From Cyprinodon diabolis (lineage: Eukaryota; Chordata; Actinopteri; Cyprinodontiformes; Cyprinodontidae): 64,000 nucleotides of DNA. Shown one piece after another: positions 52,201-64,000 of this stretch. The stretch covers positions 20,691,611 through 20,755,610 of the forward strand of contig CM060081.1 in assembly GCA_030533445.1 (NCBI GenBank), in the 5' to 3' direction. Below the pieces are notes generated by a model. That model had not been told where the DNA came from and did not search any database. It worked only from the letters and a program-made list of their open reading frames with translations. A program made the translations under genes and the position numbers. Positions within the stretch are counted from its first letter, which is position 1; every line of letters begins with the position of its first letter.

Positions 52201-55200
52201 GCTGTATAGGACTGTTGTGGTGAAGATGGATCTGAGTCGGGGGGCAAAGCTCTCAATTTACTGATCGATCTACGTTCCCACCCTCACCTATGGTCATGAG
52301 ATCTGGGTGAGGACTGAAAAGGAGTTTCTTTTGTAGGGTGGCTGGGCGCACCCTTAGAGATCGGGTGAGAAACTCAGTTATCCAGGAGGAGCTCGGAGTA
52401 GAGTCGTTGCTCCTCCATGTCAAAAGGAGCGAGCTGAGGTTGCTCAGGCATCTGTTTTGGATGCCAACTGGTCGCCTCCCTCGGGAGGTTTTCCAGGCAT
52501 GTCCTATAGGGAGGAGGCCTTGTGGAAGGCCCAGGACATGCTAGAGGGACTATGTCTCTAAGCTGGCCTGGTGTCACCTCTGGGTCCCCCCAGAGCAGCT
52601 GGAGGAAGGTTGCATCAATCAGGAAGTCTGGGCGTCTTTGCTTAGCCTGCTGCCTCCGCAGGCTAAGCAGACTAAGCAACCCGGCCCCGGATAAGTGGAA
52701 AGAAAATAAATGGATGGATGGATGGATGTTTTCATAAACTAGTTTTTGGCGCATTTCTATTTTTCAAAGTTTGAGTATGGCTAAAAATCATCAAATTTAT
52801 TAACAAAAACAAACAAAAAAAATCATCACAAATAACGTCCCCCTTGTACCTGTTTTTTTTTTTTTTTGTTAGATCTGAAACACGTCAAGCTGTCAGATAT
52901 TAGGCTTTCAGTAAGAACATAATCCAAGCTAGCTCATCTTTACACAATGCCTGTAGCCTAACTATGGATATTATTGCATTAATAAGCTGTAAAATCTTGT
53001 TTTTTCAGGTGTGGACATAACTTAGACTTAATTAATCAATATGCAAGCATAATGTTAATAGCTTTTTTTTGTTTGTTTTGCGTCTAACTCCACCTCCACA
53101 TCTACTTCTAGCAGCAGGAGGGCACTGTTTTCTAGCTGTTGAGCTCTCATAAACTTGCCGCTTAACACACACATCCTTATCAACTCCAGCATCAATCAGT
53201 AAAGGGAGATTTTAGCATAGTCACTTAAAAAATTAGAATAGACCAAGCTAAACTTAGCCTAAAGAAGCAGTAATAGATGTTTATACAAAAACTGCTACAG
53301 TAGGAAAATCTCCCAATGTCACAGTGCTTCAAGCAAAGTCACGTGATGCCTTTCATTTCTATATACAAAACTAAATGTCGTCAAATGTAAAAAAAAAATT
53401 GTATACACTCTGTGTATATAAAATGACAATAAAGTTTTGTCTAAGTCTAAGTCTTATTTGGACCTGCACTGTGAAAACATCAGATCATCAAACATGGGCT
53501 GTGACTACAGTAGTATTACCAGAAGCTGTGAAATTTCAAAAATAGAAAAGTGCCAAATGGGATCACTTTTAGCATGCTGTGCAGCAGTGGTCAGTAGCCA
53601 GAACCTGACAGTGAGCAGTGCTAAATTTGAAATTAGCAGAGGCATCATACGCCATGTGTTGTGTTGTTCTACATGTAGACTATGAAAGTATCCAAATCCC
53701 TAAAATTAAACTCTACTACAATGGCACTGTAATACATGGTTCCTTAAGGCAATCCTGTTTTAAGGTTGCAAAATGTAGTCTGCAAAACTTTTAAACAGCT
53801 CTTCTTGATGAGCTCAGATTCCTGTCCGATCTCTTATGTTTACCACAGATGTTAGATGGAGCTGCTGAAAATATTTTCTGCTCCCAGTGCCTACCCTTAT
53901 TTTGAACAATGTGGCTTCTTTTTGTGAGATGAAATATCAGTTCATGACTTCTCCTGTTGTCTTGTAATCTAGAATAAACAACAACACAGCTGTTCAAGTT
54001 TAAAATAAATAACTGTGAATGGGAAAAAACATCGCTAAACTCCATGAAAATCACCAGAATTGCAATAGGGATTGTCACAGGGAAGATATTTAATGTAGAG
54101 TTTACGTACTTACAAATCTTTTCCATAGATTGTACTTTATTTCCACATCCAAAAAACACGTTTGATGTGTTTATGTAAATTATAAATTGACCCTTAAATT
54201 TAATTGTCTCTGCAATTTTCTTCGGAAGGGGTGGTTACCTGTTGAAGATGTACACAAAAACCTATTAAAGTTTGGAAAAAGATGTGGACATAACAGCTAG
54301 TTTTTTCTTAACAATAAAGACCAATATTCTCAGAATCTGTGCGTTATTCAATTCAGAAACAGGAAAAGAAAATTACAGAATTGCACAGTATTGATCTCTG
54401 CCTGTTTATATGAGTTAACGTCTCAGCCTGGTTTGATCGGACAGCCAACTGGAAAAGCCATGCACACATCATGCTAGCTATAATGCTGGTTAATATATAA
54501 ATCAAAATAAAGCTAGGAAACAACTCCTTATTTTAATTGTGTCCACAAATAATAATTATAAACCCCAAAAGGGAGTCATCAACAATGATTATCAAAATAA
54601 GGAAGAAACAAACCTAGCAATCACCAATTATCTCCTCGTGTAAAGATCCTCAGCAAAAAAGATTAATCTATTCAAGAAGTGAAAAGATAGAAAGAAGTAA
54701 TGAATAGTAATGTGAAGGTTACTTTTTAGATGGGATATAGTTACATAGAGGTGGAATTAGCTTTCTATTTTTGTTGTATTTATGTAAAAAAGTTATCTTA
54801 GTGTATTACACCCTGTATGGATTTGAAATATTTTAATGACGACCTATAAATAACAGCTGGCTTTTTGTACTTTTGTGGTCTATGTTTGGTAACTTCAGCT
54901 TCTTTGTTTTCCTTTTTCAAGAAAAAGGAAAGATGTTATTCACTGTGATTTGTATTTGATTATTAATTCAAAATGAATTAATCATCACACAGAATTTTTT
55001 TCATTCTCAGAATATTGTCGTATTTCCCTAGTCCATCCTTTTTTTTTATTTTTTAATGATAAATTAACTCTGACCATTTATTCACACCATTCACAGTAGT
55101 GGACTGAAAAGCCTTTACTGGCATTAAGGAAATGACACTTACCAGGGATATATTTTTTAGCTAAACTTAAGCTGATCCAACACCAACTTACACTTAAATT

Positions 55201-58200
55201 GATTCAAATTGACATCATCTTAGTTTTTTGAATCACCTCATAAGTGCTTCATGAGACAAATGAAAGAGAATCTCCATGACCTCCCAATAGCGCAATGACA
55301 AATCCAGACTTAAATATTAGAAAGAAATACAGAAAACATTTTGATTACAATTCAAGGAAACATTTTCATCCTAATTGACATTGAATAGAATAAATGAAGG
55401 AAAAATGGGCCTTATGAAGCAATCAATCAGATTAATCATGATTAATCGATTATTCAAAAAATCGTCAACTAATTTAGCTGGAATATAGAGACTCTAAACT
55501 ATGTTTTTGGCAGACAGAGTAACCCACTTAGAGCATTAGTTATACCAAGATTGTAATAAAATATTTTCGTCCATCAGTATGCTTTTACGAGAACTCCTTT
55601 AGTGGAAAAGTTTTAGTTTCAGCTGGTTTAATTTTTGTGAAAAAAATCTTCTTTAAGGAACCTTCAGCTATCCGATTATTAATCGATAATTTTTTCAAAT
55701 AATCGACAGATTAATCTTTTGATACGAACAAATTTGTTCTTAAATCATTTGTACAGTAAGAGTGATTTAGGACAAAATTATGCATTCACCCTTTTTTTTC
55801 TCTTTCTAATCTCTCAGGGACAAAGTTTTACGAGTGCTCCAGATTTGACGTAGGAGTCTTGTGCAGTCAGGTTTTATCCAAACCTAGTTTATCACTAAAT
55901 GACTACATTTGTTGTTACTCAAGAAGCAATTGACCATTTTATTACACTAGATCATTATATATTATGCAGCTACGCAATTTTAAATTCCAGTTTAATTCAA
56001 TAATGACAGAACTATCGACCTGCAGTCGGCTTGTAGGTATTAAGGGGACGATGGTTTAATTTGTTGTCATTTTGTGAGCTCAATGTGGAATCAAGCTACT
56101 ATTGAAATAACATATGGAATTGAATATAAAAAGAAAGTTGCTTTGGCTAAACATGTTTTTGACAGCCTTTTCAGATCAAATATTTTTTTCTTATTATTAT
56201 GTTATTTTTTTTCATTATTATTTTATCCTTACTTTTGTAAAAGTGCAATGAGTCATGGCTTATCCCAGCTCTGCCCAGAGAAGGCAATGCAGTCTAGGAG
56301 CAAAAAGGTCGAGAGCATGTCAAGGGTATTGAAATGTTAACCTCAAAATGATCATTTGCCAAAATCAAGTTCTCTTTCTAACAACATTGTAAAGTTACTT
56401 ATGTAAGAGTTACTTACTTACCTCTTTGCTAGACATGATTTTCCGAAAGGTGCTTCTGTTTTTCTATGAATTTATCCTTTGCAAATGTGTGCGCATTCAA
56501 GGCAAGGGATAGGGGTTTGGAGCATTAGGAGGGGTAGAGAGAGGCATTGCTTGTTGTACATCATCTTAAGGTCTACAAACAGCACCCAACAGACTGTCAT
56601 TTTCTTTATTGTTTCTTCAGTAACTATACTATATTTCTTTTGAAATAAGCCCTTTTGAGGTGATTGCATAACTGTTCTCAAACTCAGAAACTTAAACATT
56701 TTCACTGTCATAAAACATCACAAAAGTTCTTGACAATCCTAAATAGAGAGAAGTGGTACTCTGTTTACCAAGTTAAGAATATTGAAAAGATTTTGACTTT
56801 TTTAATGCAATTTTAGGACCCCTGATACATACCATTACTCCTATGATCTTCTAAACTATGCTTAAGCCCACATTTGGTTTCCAACATAATCATTTGCATA
56901 AATTGTCACTGAAGATCTGGAAGTTACTGCTTTGACCTTATCATGCAAGTGGCAAAAGATTGTAAGTTATTTAATTAAGTATAAGCATAGCAAAATACTT
57001 AATTTAGTTTTTTCATAAAAGGAATAATCCCCAAAATTATCTGAGGTGATTTTGCACAGCATTTTAGTTTTTGTTCGTTTTTTTACTAGTTTCTTATTAA
57101 CTCAGATATTCACTTAGTGGAAACTGATTGATTTTATGTTATTTAAAGGTAAAATTACATTCTCCACAAACTTGGTTTTTTAATTGATAATGGAAGTAGG
57201 ATTCTACTGTTCTGTCAAATGTGGAAGTTCTCATATTTTCTTCTCTGCTGCCTCCTAAATCAGTCATTGAAATCCCAGACACCTTAGGGGGTCTGGGATT
57301 TCTCCTTTTTGTTCTATCAAAAAAGCATCAGTAATATCTTGGTCCTATTTCAGGTGATTAATGCTCCTGAAATACATTATTGATGTTTCTTAGATTTGAC
57401 TTGTGTGTCTCCTCAGACCCATTGTTCCAATCTTAAGCAGTTCCACATTTTTGATAGTAGTTTCATTTCTTAGCATAATTCCTGATGTGACTTCATTATT
57501 GTGTTCTTCTTTTGGGAGGAGTCATGATGAGTCATAGATATGCTACAGAAGGAAATCTCTGTTACACTTTTTGCAAAAATAATATTCTTAGTATTGCATT
57601 TGAAGTTCTGCATGCTCTATGTCGTTGTCAAGGTTACATTCCAGAATAACTACACTCCAGCATTAACCTCCACATCCTAAACTTTTGATGGATGATGCTG
57701 TTTTTTGCAAGGGTTGTGCCTGTCCTTCTCCTGAGACAAAGATAAGTAATAGGCTGTGGGTGTTGCTGCTCAATATACACTGAACCTGATTAGTATGTCT
57801 TATCGATTCTGTATCAGTGATTATGTAAAATATGTGCACTCACATTTCATACTGATGAATAGGCAGACTATTCTATATTACCCTTTTATATTGGTGATGG
57901 TGCTTAAATGCCATTGCAAAACTTATTCAGTGCTCTGCATGTCATTCAGCCGCAGATGCCAGAAGGTCTGACTCTGGAAAAGGGAAAAAGTAGTGAAAAT
58001 AAAGCCTGGCTTGACACATCCTGTGGGAGGGAGTATATCTCCAGTTACAGGTTGTAGACATGCAGTGTCTTATTAGTGTCAGGCAAGTTCATTTTTGGCC
58101 AAACACAAAATACACGACTCCAGATGTAGCCAGAGAGGTTTTGAAAGGGGGCAGACAGAAATACCTCATTTAGATGCAAAAAAAAAAAAATCTTTTAGAT

Positions 58201-61200
58201 TCCTTTCAGCTGCTGTGATAGTGTGGAGCGAATGTATTGACTTAGTTAATGAGGCAGAAATAGCTAATCGGGTGTTTTCTGGCTTTTACCTTTTTCTGCA
58301 CTGCACTATCAAGATATCACTTCTGAGAAATCGCTGTAAAGCAGCATCAGATGCTATCAGTGTTCATTTAAACTTTAAAAGATTAGGGTTTGATTCCAGT
58401 AATTTTCAGAGCTATAAAGAATGAAATAAAATGTAAATTCAGAAAATATTTATTATTTTGTCGTCATTTTTGTGTATTTGCCTTCCCTTTCCCTACATTA
58501 TTTTCATCAAATTGTCCTTGCTTTGATATGGCTTGTTCCTCTGTTTATTCATTTCTTGGATCATTCCTTCATGTGATTGTTTCTCTGTTCATTCATTTCA
58601 TCCTTTCCTTTCATGTTCTTGTTTCCATGCTTATCATCCTTGTTGTTCTTCCATTCTTTTCTGTCCTCCTTCTTTAAGATTGTTCCTCCTTTCCTTTTTG
58701 GTATCATTCTTCCTTTCTCATATATAACCTGCTTGCATTCATATTCTCCCGATAGCCTCACCTTCCTGTCTTCCTGTGTTCTATAGAAATGTATAATCAG
58801 TTAATATAGAAATAAAAAGGTATTTATTTTCAAATAAATGCAAAGGTTTGCGTGTTTTTTTGTTCACAGAAAAGTGAAAGAACACATTAAATACGAATGG
58901 TTTAAAAATAACCAAATTTGAATTATTTTCAACCAGGCTGTTGGGCTATTATTCCATGGCCCCCCAAAGTAATTCATCTTCCCATGCAAGAGGGTTTCGC
59001 AATTATAAGGCAACAAATTAGTTAAAATATTCTACCCAAATCCTGAGTCATACTGTATTAACTGCAAATCTCGGTACATTTAAACACATATATATTATGT
59101 ACTCCACTCAATTCAATTTAGTTTATTTGTATTATGCAAATTCACTACAGATGTCAGATCAAACAGTCAAATGTGTCAAATTGATTAAAATTCTGGGTTT
59201 TAACAAAATAATTAATTTACTTTACTCTTAAATTAACTTCAATCTTGTTTGTTTATATGACTACACACATTCGTTTAGCAATCTGTCAAAATGCTTATTT
59301 AAAATATCCAAAATCTCTGATTAATTCTAACATATTACGGTACAATCATGAGGAAAATAAATTCCACTAGACTACAAATATCTTTAACACTGTTCAGCTA
59401 CATACCTATAACAAACTACAGGCTAGATTTGGTTATGCAAAGCATATATTTTTCAATAAACAGTTACAAGACTAGAATCTTTAAAAGGCCATCCTTTTAA
59501 ATATATTTATACTTAATAGGCATAATATAAAAGGTAGCAGTTGAGTTAATTATGGAGCAGTTCTTATTAGGGTCATTAAAACAATGTATGCCAATGCACA
59601 ACACATGAGAACTGCTAAGAGACCTAGTGTCACACTGGTAGTAAAAAGCAGTCCTAAAACTGTAAGCTCAACTGGCAAGCAAATATTCTAGTTTAAAAAA
59701 CGTGTTTTTGACCGCCGTCACGGCATTTCATATACTGCGCTCTGCAGGAATTCCCCCACTGCATCATTTATTTAATATCTAAGAAAAAGAAGACCATAAA
59801 GAAAACATCAATAGGCGGAACCAATGTGCTGTTTTCCATATCCCATCCCAGACATAAAGACAGAGACCTGAGTTTCTTGCTGACCGTCATCTGGCAGTGT
59901 TAGGACAGAGGGTTAAGGTCAAGTCAACTTTCCCTCTTGAAAGTACTTTGCCATGTTTTTTTCAAGGCTAAAAGGAAAGGAATAGTGCAAAGTGGTAAGT
60001 GATGTGAGAGAACATATTCTACATAATCACTGCATAAGTGATAAGACATACTAATCTGGGCCAGTGTGTATAGAGCAGCAGAACCCACTGCCTATCACTT
60101 ATCCTTGTCTCAGGATAAACTTTGGGATAAATACGAGTTTCATGGGTAGGTGAAAAAAAATCTTTTGGACTTATATACTTATACTGACAGAGTATATTAT
60201 CTTAACACTATCCTGTATACTTTGATTATGGGCATGTACACACGCACGCACTGGTACAATATAGGACTGTTAAATTATTTAACTTTTTACTTTTGTTTTT
60301 CTGCCTCTTAGAAAGTAGATTTTTTTTTTATGAAGAGCTAAATGAAAAAGCAAGGCCAACTACTCTGCAGTTTATCGGAGACATGTATGGCTTCTTCTGA
60401 ACTCCAAACAAACGGTCCTGAACTAGACTTAAAGATGCATTACGGAGTCTTCTAATAATACTGCCAACTGTGGTGAAAACGCGTAACTGCAGCACTTTTG
60501 CTCTCATTCTCGTAGCTCATGCTCACAGATTTTTTTTCTATACTTTTTTCTACTTGCCATTTTTCTACTACCATTGTTCTCTGAGTTGCAGGGAACTCTA
60601 ACAATAGCGCAACTATACGCCCACATAAATTATGAACTTACTTATACTCTAATGTGTTATGCAACACTAACAATTTGAGTTAGATATGTACTGTGCAAAA
60701 AAACTTTTATTGATGATTTGCTTCACAGCGAAGATTGCTTATGGTGGATAAAGCATGCAGCTACACTTGTCAAGTCTTCCGCAAGGTCACAATTAGCTGG
60801 CCTAAAAGTTGCTAGAAGTCGCTAAATTACATTGTCATCCAATATAGCTGGTCATGTTTTGATCCGTTCTAGCAACAGGAGGAAAATCAATCAAGTCAAA
60901 ACAGAAAGTAATTTAAATGATTCTAAATACTATTAAAATAAAAATAATTAACTGAATAAAATAATTCCAAAAACTCAAATACGTACCAAGAGGGGTTAAG
61001 GTTGAAGCCTCCTCCTGTGACTTCCTCCAGCCCATGAGTTGCACATAAGTAACCCCCATTAGAATAACACAGTTCCCTCAAAATTGTCCCATAATGGGTT
61101 ACACATTTTATAATCCAGAGTTTGGGTAGATAAAATAATCCAGCAGTTTTTGTAAAATAATTACTTCAGACCATAAGAAAGCCCTAGAAGTGTGAAAATT

Positions 61201-64000
61201 ACTCAATCTTTTATACAGCAGATCCCAGAGCATGTATGTTGTTTTAGCAACTGGTCCACATCACTGTTTCTTAAAATCACTAATAACAAGAGATCCTGGT
61301 TTGCATGTTGTGCTAGACTGCTCAGATGGCATCAATAGATGGCTCTAATGATTTTTGCATAGTGAAGTAAACAGCAGTCTTTTCTTTATTAAAGTTATGT
61401 TGGCAAAAGGCAGCAAAAGAATAAGAGAAGTGCATGTACCCAGATGGCAGGTGGGATCTAAAGATGTATTTGCTCTTTGTGATTGTGAGACTTGCATGGC
61501 AGACATGCAACTTTCCCCCCCCAAGCAATGTTTGCCATTTAATGGAGAGAGTTGAAAACAAATTGGTAGCTGAAGGTAAGCAAAAATCAAAATTTACGTG
61601 AATCCAGCAACAAGGGATAATCAAGCACATTGAAAAAAGCAGAAGGATATAGACGGTTTGATTGCACATACTTCCATTTGTTGATGAGCAGTTTGAGTGG
61701 TGGTAGATTTAAGGGAGTCAGATATTAAAGTGGATTACTTGCAGTGAAATCTGCGAACCTGCAATCAAACAAACAGCATCGAAAAGCTTAAAAAAAGTGA
61801 GTGTACCCTGGAGTTTGTGGAAGTCTCTGATCTTTATGGAAACATTAAATTTGTCAAATTTGCAATCCCTGTACTACTTCCAGCAGGGAGGCTTCAGATT
61901 TGCATATAATTTACAACTAGTGGTTTAATGTTTACATTTCATTTTACCTGTATAGTATATAGTGCATAATCTAAAGAACGACATAACTTAAATACAGATA
62001 AACAGTGCGATACATTTTCGCCCACAGCTATTAGCATTTCCAACGACAACATCGTACAAGAAAATATAATGGAAACAATGTATATGTATCCATTCTCTCA
62101 GCAAAGTCATTATTTTATGCAATGTAGCTTAGCATGCTTTTATGATTCAGGGATAATTAGAAGTACTCTCTGTGCCCTAATAACATAACTTTATGGCAAC
62201 CTGAATGAGTGCCTGGCTGCTTTTGCACAAATAGCTGATGGTATAAATTGTGCTTCCGGTAAAGACAAAGCACATTATCAAAGTCCTGTAGAGCTCCTTT
62301 ATGTTAGAGAGACCTTATGTATTGGAAATTTATTTAGTTTTACCCTTAAGCCACAAAGGAAGGTATTTGTAGGAACCCTCCAATGTTGAACTATGTCACA
62401 TTAGTATGACCTTTTTTTCTGTGGTTATAACAAGGTTTTGCAGCACTTACCTATAATGGTATCTCTTGTCAAACTAAACTTTCTAGGAAGTTATAACAAA
62501 ACTAGCTATGCATATTATCAAAAGTGCAACTCCATACCTAAAAGTTTAATTGGGAATTCAGAGGCTTGCTAAAACTATAGGCATTTATAAAGTTGGAATT
62601 CCAACTAGAGAGGTTGTTTGGATAATGCATTGTTAGCTGCTGTTAAACTTAAGTAATTATCTTGCTGTTGTCCACCTCATTTATTTTAGGTAGAGAATCT
62701 GTAAAGCATTAAATACCCATCCCAATGAACCTGTAAGTCTTAATTTTCAATACACACCTGAATACATGAGGTGAATTACTCCGCCACCACTTAATGACGG
62801 GGAGCGCCTCTATGGAGAAGCAGGTTGTGATGAATCTGACGGTCACGGTTGGGCGGGCCTATTGGAGTATGATTAGTGGCTCTGGCATTTGGAAAGCTCA
62901 TATGTCAAGGATGCAATGATCAGCCTAATCTGGAACATTGTTTGTAATGTCAGCCCAGGTTTGCGATAATTGATGCTAATGGACCTGGATGGGACATCAC
63001 TTTTACTTATTCCGTGGCAATTATTCATTGTTAGCTGATTTCCTTCAGAGAATCACAGAGAAGCTTTCATATACAGAAACCTTCAGCACTATTTTGTATT
63101 TCTTTACGGAAAATCTAAAAGGACTTGTGTTCTCTTCTCACACTTTGTCAGACTTTTAAAGGATATGTCATTTGAGATGTCCCCCTGCAGACAAGCTCTT
63201 TTCTTTTATGTTTTCTTTTTAACATTTACACAGCTGTGTGAACTTTGAAAGCTATGTCTTTGGTGTAGCCCACCCATCTACCCCGATGGACCCCTTCTTT
63301 CATTGAAAGACATCAAGCATGTTGTAAATTATACTCTTTGCTGTTATCTCCAAGCCCACTTCCACCACAATACTTCTTTTACTCTTTTTTGGCAAAGGAG
63401 AGTGCATGGTTAGAGGGTGAAGATGAGGGGATGATGGCGGGAGTCATCGGACTGCCAACAATTGTGGCATGCTTTCAGCCTGGATGAGGCCACCCCTGCT
63501 GCAGTGGACTGGGACAATCAGTGGCTCTAGTGAACTAGACATCCCCATTTCATAAACCACAATGGCTTTGATCTCATCCAAAAATAAAGCCAAAAAAAAG
63601 ACTTTTGGGGGTTGGGATGGGAGTGTGATTCATTTCAGAACCTTAGATGTCTCATGCTTTTGTTGACTTTGTTCTGTAAGCTCATATTTTGGTAAGCTTG
63701 CATGCTTTTATCTAACCTTCTATAGTCTTTTTAGATGAAAGTGAGTGGTTGGGTTAGCACCCCCCCAAAAAAAATGAAAAAGAGGATTGAAGGCCTTTTT
63801 TTGGGAAGCTTCAAGCCCTTCCTAAAAAATGAATTGGTTTGTCCTTTAATTTAAGCGCACTTTGATTGAGAAATGGTTGCCTTGTCGCTTTACTGTACCA
63901 CCATGATGAGTTAATGGACTGATGTATGCAAGATAATAAAAAGAAAAGAAGAGCAAATAAACTGGTGACAAGTTTTCATCAAAGATCTCCGATCAGCAAT
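46254..64000 (+). other. Contactin intron following the Ig1 exon (open at the window end)
   Basis: After the donor at 46254 no exon matching contactin Ig2 was recognised, so this should be a phase-1 intron of more than 17 kb. Recognised repeats are listed separately at 52.1, 53.4, 55.4 and 59.1 kb. The stretches 46.3-52.1, 53.5-55.4 and 55.8-64.0 kb otherwise show AT-rich, unstructured sequence with short homopolymer runs such as 49498-49513 and 50027-50041. Confidence 0.6.

Overview
The window looks like intronic DNA from a teleost fish. The only host gene I can support is a contactin-family neural cell adhesion gene on the + strand. Two exons, at 33535-33667 and 46078-46253, together encode one complete immunoglobulin domain. 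They are separated by a 12.4 kb phase-2 intron with clean AG/GT borders. The join restores an Arg-Trp pair exactly, and the second exon ends in phase 1 with a T, which fits the Tyr that follows this Ig domain in contactins. The sequence resembles Ig1 of the contactin 3/4/5/6 group most, but I cannot name the paralog. A small exon at 27224-27313 is a tentative signal-peptide exon. No further contactin exon was recognised from 46.3 kb to the end, so most of the window is intron or 5' flank.

The rest is AT-rich DNA loaded with transposable elements typical of teleosts. From 0 to 10 kb: a collapsed piggyBac-like element, an internally deleted hAT element inserted at the edge of a MITE, a second non-autonomous hAT element holding a Tc1 fragment, and a small hAT MITE. 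From 12 to 21 kb: LINE fragments, a CpG-rich inverted-repeat element, two MITEs with terminal inverted repeats, and a 922 bp fold-back palindrome with 399 bp arms. From 23 to 33 kb: long (TA)n tracts, a 5'-truncated restriction-like-endonuclease LINE (R4/Dong-like) sitting between two (TA)n tracts, and two hAT-type elements, one containing a LINE 3' end with its own target duplication.

Inside the contactin intron (33.7-46.1 kb) lies an apparently intact Tc1/mariner element with a 343-residue DD34E transposase, perfect 29 bp terminal inverted repeats and TA duplications. It is nested inside an older 34 bp inverted-repeat element. Also there are three fossil fragments of another Tc1 family, a large MITE, a PIF/Harbinger deletion derivative with TAA duplications, and a second copy of the 4.8 kb MITE. 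From 46 to 64 kb the intron is quieter: an RTE-like LINE 3' end with an ATGG tail, a short LINE tail, a relic of the hAT family seen at 32 kb, and long unannotated stretches.

I found no CRISPR array, rRNA, tRNA gene or operon. I saw no convincing new system. The most unusual structures are the fold-back element at 18 kb with a loop that opens a small reading frame, the intact nested Tc1 element, and an unexplained antisense reading frame at 35.5 kb. All assignments come from reading the sequence and remembered family features; no database search was run.
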